From: Annulohypoxylon bovei var. microspora
Lineage: Eukaryota > Ascomycota > Sordariomycetes > Xylariales > Hypoxylaceae
Direction: 5' to 3'
Assembly (NCBI GenBank): GCA_022836615.1
Contig: MU405235.1
Span: forward strand, 186,001-250,000
DNA: 64,000 nucleotides
A program made the position numbers and the translations under genes. How positions within the stretch are numbered: the stretch's first letter is position 1; each line of letters opens with the position of its first letter. The notes under the pieces were generated by a model that was given only the letters and a program-made list of their open reading frames with translations, was not told the DNA's origin and ran no database searches. This document shows positions 56,265-64,000 of the stretch, one piece after another.

Positions 56265-57020
56265 TTATTTTGAAGCGTCTCCGCGCCTGTCTACCTGGCG
56301 TAGACGGGCATCCAGGTACCAAAAGACTCCGATTTCCTTTGCGGCTTGTACCAACCGCTCCTCAAAATTGGGGTACCTCAATTCTGCAAAGCTTGTGCCC
56401 GTCTTGGAAGCAGCATGTACAAAGCTATCCGTTCCGCTTGTTACAGCCATCCACACGAAGGCCATGGTGAAGGCGACCCAATGTTTAGCTTTCTTCGTCG
56501 TATCTACGGCTGGTGGTCGCCGAAACTCGATAGACCCGGATCTTCCTTCTTTGGAGGGCTGAAAATTCCAAGCATAATACTTGGAAGGACTTATGAAGTC
56601 CACAGGCTCATCCCTGTCTAGGCTATCCAGTTTCTCGAAGCATGCCTTGAGCCCCTTGAAGGGTCCCTTGACGTCTCTCTCTGCTCTTAGTTCTGGTGCT
56701 TGGAGGTTGGTTCGGCAAAACTGAGTTGCCTGATCTCGTCTCGATAACGGAGCGCACATTGCAGTGATCGGCTCCTAGAATGCCACTGCCTTGGCTACGT
56801 TTCTTAGCTGGCCAATTGTGTAATGGCCCTCACTAAACGATATGTGGACGTGCAGTCCATGTGGCCTTAGGACGTATCGTAATCTCAAACTCGCAGCCAA
56901 AGCAGAACGGCAGACATCTTTCGTCGTTTGGCTTCGGTTCCTTTTCCGGACTCGACGCAGATCGCTACTCTGCGGCTGATTCTGACCTCCACCCCGACTC
57001 AACGGAGCGTGATCGATCAC
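56265..57020 (-). pseudogene. Amidoligase-like pseudogene
   Basis: Two minus-strand frames, 57020-56775 and 56774-56265, are in the same phase and separated only by a TAG at 56775-56777. Together they show features of fungal putative amidoligases (ATP-grasp-like COOH-NH2 ligases): LRPHGLHVHISF with the family HVH, IGQLRNVAKAVAF, then after the stop EPITAMCAPLSRRDQ, and KYYAWNF with GSIEFRRPPAV near the C-terminal core and KHWVAFTMAFVWMA. The N-terminal ligase domain expected before the HVH block is missing or unreadable. No GT/AG intron of usable length removes the stop. The gene appears broken by a nonsense change and by 5' loss. Family assignment is from motifs only. Confidence 0.6.
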
Positions 57021-58207
57021 TATGTATACTCATCGTCGATAGAAGAATAGAAACTCTAAAAAGCTTCTATCGGTGTCTGCTTATAAGAATATGTTACGAC
57101 GAGAGAATAACTTGGTAAAGCAGCTCCTAATACCGGGACGATAGACGGGTAACGGGGTGGGCGATGGGCTAAAGATTGATTATCGATGGAGACATAAAAT
57201 GGTTGAATGGACGTATGGTAAACAGGTACGTTAAATTTTCTATTAACTCTATGGTTTAAAGTATAGCGGCTTGACAAGGCTGGAGAGCATGGCCCTCTGG
57301 ACATACCTACTCCTTATAGTACTAATTGCACAGCCTACCTGCCCGGATAGAGGTAGGTTAATCTTTCCTGAAATATACTGCCTACTACTTTCACGGCACG
57401 GTTTAAAGGAAGTCCTTTACTTACTATGTTGAAATTTCAAATTCTTAGAAGGCTCAGCTCCTGTTTCCTTCTCGTTCTAGCCCTTATGCCTCAGACTTGA
57501 CACGAGAAGACACTCAAAAACCTTGTTTCAGCTTCTACTAATAATGCTTATTGTTGTGGAGCACCTACAGCTTACCTAGACGTTGATGTCCTTTTTATGT
57601 CACCCATGCCATGACGGACGATTGTTAAGAGCACTGTTAGCAAGACATACCTAGGCAAGCACTCTCAGTTGAACCTCCCAAATGAATCCATTTCGTCTGA
57701 CGCTAATAAGGAACTATGCCTTCTCTGCCCGGCGTACCTCGGCCCCTTTGCCTCAAACCATCTCTACCGATGTATGCTCTTCCACCTCCAGTGTATTTGA
57801 AACTCAGAACCAGCAAATCGAAAATCAACTGGTATACCGCGTGTTTCGGTTGTCTGTTTTTAGGGCACAAAATACGCTCTGCCGAATCATACGTATTTTG
57901 CGCTAAGCACCCATCGTGCAAATTTACACGCTGATATCATCATTTGATGACAAACGAAGGAGAACGATGGTCGCAATGTTAGCCGATGAAAGTTGGCTAA
58001 GATGGAGTTAGTTGGGTGTGACCGATATTCTAGGGCGCATGACAAGTCCATACTAACCCTATCGTAACTCCTTTCCGCTTTTCACCATGCCCTCCAAGTT
58101 ATCGGATAATCGTGTTTAGTCGTAGCTGACAGATAATTATTTCGTATAGAATACCCGAATTCAGTACGGATATTATCTCGAATAGAGTCTCTTCATCGCG
58201 AGTAACG
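57021..58207. other. Intergenic, 1.2 kb
   Basis: May include the degraded 5' part of the amidoligase-like relic. Frames at 57056-57304 and around 57682-57934 are short and without domains. CCTAGG occurs near 57650. Nothing else seen. Confidence 0.45.
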
Positions 58208-59188
58208 CTATGGGTCAATGTCGCCGATGCATCGAAATGTGAGACCCCTGACCCTTTCGTCGTCGATCCGGATTTCGCACCGAACCACATCGTACTTGTC
58301 GGTCTCGTATAGTTGGAGACAGTCCTCTTGCTCCTGGTCCTGTACTAGGAATGCATGACCCGGCACCTCTGCGTTATCGTCGGTAGCATCAACCAAGGCT
58401 TTGTACTTGCCACCCCACGTCTTTAGAACACCACGGGTCACGCTCGCGGGGCGATAGGATGGCTCGCAGCCCAGGAGACGCTTTATGACTGTTGGGTCCG
58501 CTAATGTTCCATAAAAGAAGTACCAGACAGGGTACTGGTTTGGTGCTGGGTTCAACTTTGGATCGTCCATGGATACGAGGCGGTGTTGTGGCATGGTGGT
58601 GTCAATGCCGAGGGTAGGATACGCTGACGCCACAGACAAGTCCTTTTCTGCCTTCGAATATCGGACGAACGTAGGTTGAAATCGGGAACCTTGCCGAGAG
58701 AGGTAGTCAAGGATCTTGTCTTTATCCCCCGCATTTATTTTGCAGAAGGTCGTAGGCTCTCCTGAGTCATCCGTTCCGCTGAGCTCTGGTGGGTCTTCTA
58801 GAAGCTCGGCCGCGGACTTCACTTGCGTCACATTGCTAAGTGGCCCTTCAAGTTTGAGCAAGTAGATAGAAGGCTTAGGAGCCCTTGTCGAGACCTTCTG
58901 GGACACAGCTGGGGTGGTGCGGGTCACTAAGCTGCAAGAATGCTCGTAAGCCTCCTTGTTATATCCCTGTGCCTCTTTCTCCGCGCGCACGATCTCCCAG
59001 TGTGACTCTGTGACTAGAACACGAGAAAGGTCCGATCTGTGGTCTTGGATTTTCTGTGCTGCTTGGGAGTAGGTATACCCAAACAACGATTGCCATCTGT
59101 TGATGTCACCGTTATCGGGCTCGTCAGATTGGTGTGACTGCTGGACAGCCACCTGGGCCATCGACTCAAGTTCGTCGAGAAAGTCCAT
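58208..59188 (-). CDS. Gamma-glutamylcyclotransferase/AIG2-like protein
   Basis: Single exon, 326 aa. The N-terminal half, with segments SLFGYTYSQAAQKIQDHRSD and ESHWEIVRAEKEAQGYNKEA, is helical and specific to fungi. The C-terminal part from about residue 218 is an AIG2/GGCT fold. It opens with WYFFYGTLADPTVIKRLLG, the YGTL substrate-binding loop, and includes ALVDATDDNAEVPGHAFLV and LQLYETDKYDVVRCEI. GGCT-fold enzymes convert gamma-glutamyl amino acids to 5-oxoproline, and many fungal AIG2-like members have unknown substrates. The N-terminal extension roughly doubles the length of a plain GGCT. No targeting signal is seen. Confidence 0.85.
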   Translation of the reverse strand: MDFLDELESMAQVAVQQSHQSDEPDNGDINRWQSLFGYTYSQAAQKIQDHRSDLSRVLVTESHWEIVRAEKEAQGYNKEAYEHSCSLVTRTTPAVSQKVSTRAPKPSIYLLKLEGPLSNVTQVKSAAELLEDPPELSGTDDSGEPTTFCKINAGDKDKILDYLSRQGSRFQPTFVRYSKAEKDLSVASAYPTLGIDTTMPQHRLVSMDDPKLNPAPNQYPVWYFFYGTLADPTVIKRLLGCEPSYRPASVTRGVLKTWGGKYKALVDATDDNAEVPGHAFLVQDQEQEDCLQLYETDKYDVVRCEIRIDDERVRGLTFRCIGDIDP

Positions 59189-60244
59189 TGTTGTGTGATA
59201 GCCTTGATGTTTTTGTTTTGTTTTGTTTTGTTCGGTGTAAATATCTTTAGCTGAAATATTGAAACTCTTATAAGAGGTCTGGTGATGATTGAATCTTCTT
59301 GTGGTATGCTAAACAATAATTTTTGAGTTGAGATGCGGCTGCGAGTATGGATAGAATTCGAGTTTGAACGCCAGTGCCACCAGTCGGTTTGACGTGAGTT
59401 TAAAAACTAGGTTAAATATGCCAGCTTGCAAAACTCACTTTACGCCACGATGCCCTCTTTCAAGGAATACCATGGATCGTTACTCGATGTTGGATTAGAA
59501 ACTATAATTTTCTGCTGAGATAACACTGCTTATATAGTTGCTACAACTCATCCAGGTGATGTTATAAAACTAGCTATGAGCTAGATTGCCTCGCCTTTAT
59601 TAGATGTAAAAATTGTACCTATGCGGCGCAAATACGCTTATCGTTTACTACATGGTTATTATAGGCAGAAGACATCTCCTGTGTTAAACGTATAACTTAG
59701 TTACGAATAATTCCACTCGGTTCCTGTATGAATTGTTAATAGGAGAGATATATGTTATATACCTTCCTCCCTCCGCTTGCAATTGAATAAACCGAAGTAC
59801 ACCGAGAGCTCTTAGTGTATGGTTGATTTGTGGCGTAAAGTCAGTTTCTTGACTCATAAAAAAGAGATCTAGACTCTAGCTAGATAACTCATATCCCCAA
59901 GCGAATTGTAGTATTTTTATACGAATGCTTCTAGCTCTTGAATGTTGTGATATGAATGAAGTCAATTGCCGGAACGTAATTGGGTCCTGGGCGTTAGGTT
60001 AAATACTATCCGAAAGTATACCCGAAGTTATTCCAGTCCCACTAAAATTCAACACTCGTTATCGATCCGTAACTTTGCTATCGATTCAATTCGGGAAACA
60101 CTTCAACAAGAAATTGCGATATCGACTCTCCCCTCGAAAAGGCGGTTTTCCTTCGACTCGACCTAGGAAGTGAGACCGGTTGACTGCCGACGAAATAGAC
60201 CTGTCCTCGCCCCCACGCTCCATGTGAGCAAGCAGCCGACAAGA
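59189..60244. promoter_or_regulatory. Divergent intergenic region, GGCT-like and MRP17
   Basis: About 1 kb of AT-rich DNA with a (GTTTT) pentamer microsatellite at about 59210-59233, in the 5' leader of the GGCT-like gene. Frames here have no domain. No specific site named. Confidence 0.45.
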
Positions 60245-60793
60245 ATGCTGTACGAGCTAATTGGAATCGTGAGTCTTCCTTTTCGCAATTCCTGTCTACG
60301 TATACAGACGAACTTCTGCTGACGGCAAGCAATAGGTCCGACCCGGCAACCTTGCCGAGGTGAAAGAGTACGTCTTCTCTACCCCTGCCGTATCGAAATA
60401 GTACCATCAATTCCATTCCATCCGAGTCCTCTCGAACAGTCCATGCCATGACCTAACCCCCCGCCGCGAGACCAAACCCCACTAACCTTCCCCCCCAAAA
60501 ACAGAATCGTCCTCACGGCAGGCCAGCTGATCCTGCAACAAAAGGGTGTGATCCGCGGGATATCTAACTGGGGGGTGTTCCTGCTGTCGCGGCCGGCGAG
60601 CGTGCACCAGATGCGGCACCACTCGGGGCACTACTTCGCCATGCGCTTCGACAGCAGCGTGCGCACCCAGGACGCCGTGCGCAACATGCTGTCGCTCGAC
60701 CCCCGCATGATCCGCCACTCCTCCGTCAAGCTCGGCGACGGCAAGCTGGAGACCATGAGCCGCTTCGGCGCCCCGGGGTGGTCCGTGTCGTAG
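60245..60793 (+). CDS. MRP17: Mitochondrial ribosomal protein bS6m
   Basis: Three exons, 60245-60268, 60336-60367 and 60505-60793, give 114 aa; introns of 67 and 137 bp are GT/AG and in phase. The first two exons are only 24 and 32 nt, so most of the gene is seen in exon 3. The spliced start MLYELIGIVRPGNLAEVKE, then ILQQKGVIRGISNWG, MRHHSGHYFAMRFDSS and LDPRMIRHSSVKLGDGKLET match the S6 fold and length of fungal Mrp17. It is a component of the mitochondrial small ribosomal subunit. No separate cleaved presequence is expected. Exon 3 is GC-rich. Confidence 0.94.
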
Positions 60794-61790
60794 GCCGGTG
60801 TGGATTTGGTTCTGGTTGGTAAGAGAGGTGATGGAAATGGATGGCGTGGAGATCTACTGCTACCGAGAGTGCGATCGACGTACGTGTGCTAGTGCTCTTA
60901 TTAGCGGAGCGGCCGCAACAGCAGCAGCAGCAGCGGAGAGAAGATATCTTCGTTACGTTAGCATAAGACTACTACGACGACACGAGTGGGAAGGAAGGAA
61001 AAGTCAAATCAAACCAAATCAGACAGCATAGACCGCCCATCTCGCTGCTGATCTGCTGTACAAATACGACGCGACACGAGGACATACATACCTACGCTTA
61101 GAGAATAATAAAAAAGAAATGTATAACGCCGATATCTCACGTCTGACTTAGACCATGTTTGTTTGCATGACTTGATCTGCTGCTAGTGTGGTCGGTGTAT
61201 AGACTTGGACAAGACTCCTAGGTTGACCCTAACTGATGCCGTATAGTTTTTCATGTGTGACAGATGAGGAATTTATAGATTTCTTACCCCTGTATTACTC
61301 TACTCGCCGACTTACCTAGGTAGTCACTCATTCTACAGGAATCAAAGAGGGAAAGGGGTTATGAACTCAAATATAAGCCCACCCCTTTTCCCCTTAACTC
61401 CTATTTTCTTGCCCCTCAACGAGATACTCATCTATCAACACAACAATAGCGGCCGGGAATCGACACACGCATTCAACATTCATATAGAAATGCTTAAGAA
61501 TGTATATCTCAATTACATAACTACGTAGCCTTTTTCTACGTCATCATAAGCCGCATAGACGCGAGTGCGTCCATTAACGATATCTCGTCACAGCGATAGC
61601 ATAGCCCCCGGTTCCATGGGTAATTCATCTGCCCCCTATGTAGTGTTGAATAGTGTCTCCAGGGCTACCTGTTCGCATAGGCCGTGCACGAGTATGTTCA
61701 TCTCCTATCCGACGAACCCTACCCCTGAGGCATATTCTGCGGAAAGACCACGGCCGACCTAGATAATAATAACAACGCGATCACGGCCTG
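60794..61790. other. Intergenic between convergent genes, 1 kb
   Basis: Between the MRP17 and DCN1 stops. Contains a CAG trinucleotide run near 60917-60933 and CCTAGG at 61315-61320. No gene seen. Confidence 0.5.
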
Positions 61791-63279
61791 CTAAGCGTCG
61801 ACGTCCATCTCCGACTTTTGTCGGAACCATGCGACGAACTGGTCGATGACTCCCGGCCACGCGCCGTCCTCGGTCCAGAAGCCTAGCGTCTCGTCCTCCA
61901 TGCTCTTAGTCGCGAACTCGAATGTCTGGTTCCACATGTCGCGGCTCACCGAGCGCGTCCATTTCTCTCGTAAGAACGTGATCCACTCGTTCAGCCAGTC
62001 GACGCCCGCCACGCTCCCGACCCAGATCTGGCCCGGCTTCTTGAACAGCATTTCCCAGTACACGATTGAGTTGTCCAAAGAAAGCGCTCGCTGATCTGCT
62101 TCTTTGCCGACGACGAATGCGTACCGGTACACTTTTCGGAACAGGTCGCGATCGGTTGACAGGGAGCTAGCCAGACGCTTGAAGTACAGTTTCTGAGCTT
62201 CCACCTTAGCATCAACCCTAACGCTAGTTAGCTTTATGTTACTAAATAGTAAGAAGGCCTCGGGATGAGATAAATAGGGGCTTAAGACTTACCCCCCTTG
62301 GGCATTCCAGCCCTTGATGAATCCATCCCGAGTAATCTCTCCTATGGTAGGGGCTTGCACGAGTTCCATAGCTAGAAATAGTGAAGCACCCTCGAGATCA
62401 ACACCGATGGAGTTCAAATATTGCATGGATGAATCTGCGCCAAGAATGTCTTTCTGATCTTCACCCTCGTCTGCCTCACATGTCAGCGGGCTATATCTCA
62501 GTAGGGTAAGGAGCGAACCAACGCACTTCTGAGACTGTCAAATAGCTTCCCTAATTGTATATCCTTATTCGGGGTCGATGTACCGCCATTTGACTGAAAG
62601 TATCTAAAAAGCCAAGAGTTAGTAACATAATATTAAGTCAAAGACGCAGGAGACTCCAAAAGGTGGTTCACACAAGGTATACGACCGAGGAGATAGTCTG
62701 AACCAGCAATATAAAATAAGACAACATGACTTCAACATAATTTATACTAGGTATGCAAGTTATCCCAAGCCGCGAGGACATCTAAAGAGCCAAAAGTTAC
62801 TCCTGGCTGTCGAAAAGATAGGAGACAACAAGCTATCGTGCGACCACATGTATCTTGACACCCGCACTATCGGGCTGTGCTAAAGGTTGCATGCCGGTTT
62901 ATGCAGGCTTTCATTTCCGGCATCATGGTAGCTAGATATTGCCGACATTCCATAAAGAGCGCATCCAAAACGCCAACCACATATACTTGGTATCAAGACA
63001 CACAGAGCCAACAGATTCGACGAATGTATAGAAAGGAGAGGGATATGGAAATCCACTTACGAATCGACAGCCTCGTTCAGTTTGTATCCCGTATTCTTGA
63101 GGAACTATAGTAAACATTTAATTAGTATGAGACCATCTTGAGGTTTAGGAAATAGCTATAGAGCGGCTCGGAGTATAGGAACAAGGAGAATATACCCTTG
63201 TAGCAATTTTATCCGATGACCCTGTTATGGACACGAAGCTAGCCACAGCCGCTTTCTGCACGGAAGATGGCGGCGCCAT
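61791..63279 (-). CDS. DCN1: Defective in cullin neddylation protein 1
   Basis: Five exons, 63279-63196, 63104-63061, 62603-62527, 62470-62293 and 62217-61791, give 269 aa; every intron is GT/AG and the phases sum correctly. The first two exons encode a UBA-like domain: VQKAAVASFVSITGSSDKIA joined to FLKNTGYKLNEAVDSYF. The rest is the DCUN1/PONY domain with GVDLEGASLFLAMEL, GEITRDGFIKGWNA, FKKPGQIWVGSVAGVDWLNE and MWNQTFEFATKSM. The C-terminal DAD-like patch that binds cullin is present. Dcn1 acts as a scaffold E3 that stimulates Nedd8 transfer to cullins together with Ubc12 and Rbx1. Length matches fungal Dcn1. Three of the five exons are shorter than 90 nt. Confidence 0.94.
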
Positions 63280-64000
63280 CGTGACGCGATGTATCGCCGA
63301 TCAGTTGGTGATCTAAAGGGCGGCGGGGGATACGTCGGCCGGTCCTAAGGTCTTAGTATCATTAAGACTCTTAAGACTCGGAGTTGACTTCCTCGGTAGC
63401 GAATAAGTACGAGGAGCTATCTCAGTTCTAGAAACCGGTCGGTGGTTCGTCCTGTGTACGCATGCGATCGATATGAACCCTTCGTGCTTCGTGCTTCGTG
63501 CTTCGTAACGAAATAGCTCGGCGTTTCGAATATGAAGGAGGGGTCGTGACGCAGTGAGGGGCAGTCGGGTTGTTGTCGTTCGGAAATAGGTGGTGGGCAC
63601 CTTAAAACTGGAAGGGAAATAATATGTGGTGATTGTCTTCGCTTTATAAGTAATCGGCGTTTGTTTCAGGCTAGTCTCACCGGATAGACTTGAGTCAACT
63701 GAATACAGTGTATGTAAGTAAGCAAGTCTAAATATGATTTACAGTTGAAGGAGGAAAGTTCCCAAAAGATTACTACATAGTAGAATTGGAGTTGCCCTTC
63801 GTCGTGGTGGGGTTGCTTCCTGTTACGTACCAATTCGTTTGTGAGATGGAAGGTGTTTTGGGCGTCACCTTGGCAGCTGCTTTGGTACCTAAGCTCCAGA
63901 GCTGCTAAGTAAGTGCAAGGTAGCACGCACCTAATTACCTAATTCGTTCTATGGGTCACTACTAGGTACGGCCAGTACGGCAGGTACTGATATTTCGTAC
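63280..64000. other. Right end of window, no gene seen
   Basis: DCN1 promoter region and beyond. A CTTCGTG heptamer run lies at about 63480-63507. Minus-strand frames at 63313-63600 and 63666-63926 have no domain or splice support. Confidence 0.5.

Overview
The window is nuclear DNA of a filamentous ascomycete. Genes carry several short introns (about 45-110 bp) with GT/AG borders. Proteins such as EDC3, PIF1, DNA ligase IV, FEX, DCN1, MRP17 and a DUF6604 protein read as Pezizomycotina. The style (GC-rich exons, AT-rich gaps, very frequent CCTAGG/TACCTAGGTA palindromes) suggests a sordariomycete, but no marker here fixes the genus.

Layout. Bases 1-4088 are AT-rich and gene-free, with a 29-nt poly(A) tract. 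Bases 4089-13127 look like an accessory block: a fungal rhodopsin-domain membrane protein (+), an FAD monooxygenase (-), an MFS transporter (-), a small secreted repeat peptide with a Kex2-type Lys-Arg site (-, reconstructed here), a DUF3328/UstYa-family oxidase (+) and a membrane-anchored hemerythrin-like protein (-). Precursor peptide, UstYa oxidase, FAD enzyme and exporter together are the signature of a fungal dikaritin-type RiPP (ribosomally made, modified peptide) cluster. This is the most interesting thing in the window. From 14454 onward the genes are mostly housekeeping: EDC3 (mRNA decapping), PIF1 helicase and LIG4 (divergent pair), uracil phosphoribosyltransferase, FEX fluoride exporter, an acyltransferase-3 membrane protein, a Stealth/XPT1-like phosphosugar transferase, a GPI-type aspartic protease, a 994-aa DUF6604 protein, a Nudix hydrolase, COX4, a 742-aa fungal protein of unknown function, an amidoligase-like pseudogene, a gamma-glutamylcyclotransferase-like protein, MRP17 and DCN1.

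A 6-kb gene-poor stretch (46470-52497) holds a 295-bp MITE with perfect 36-bp terminal inverted repeats and TA target duplications. No rRNA, convincing tRNA or CRISPR was found.

How the genes may work together. In the accessory block the peptide precursor would enter the secretory pathway, be cut by Kex2 and be oxidised by the UstYa protein, with the FAD and hemerythrin proteins as possible further tailoring or protective enzymes and the MFS protein as exporter. The precursor ends at a TAG that sits exactly where a third repeat would have its Lys-Arg site, so this copy may be shortened or may depend on alternative splicing.

All exon joins were worked out by eye from splice signals, reading phase and family similarity. 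No database search was run.
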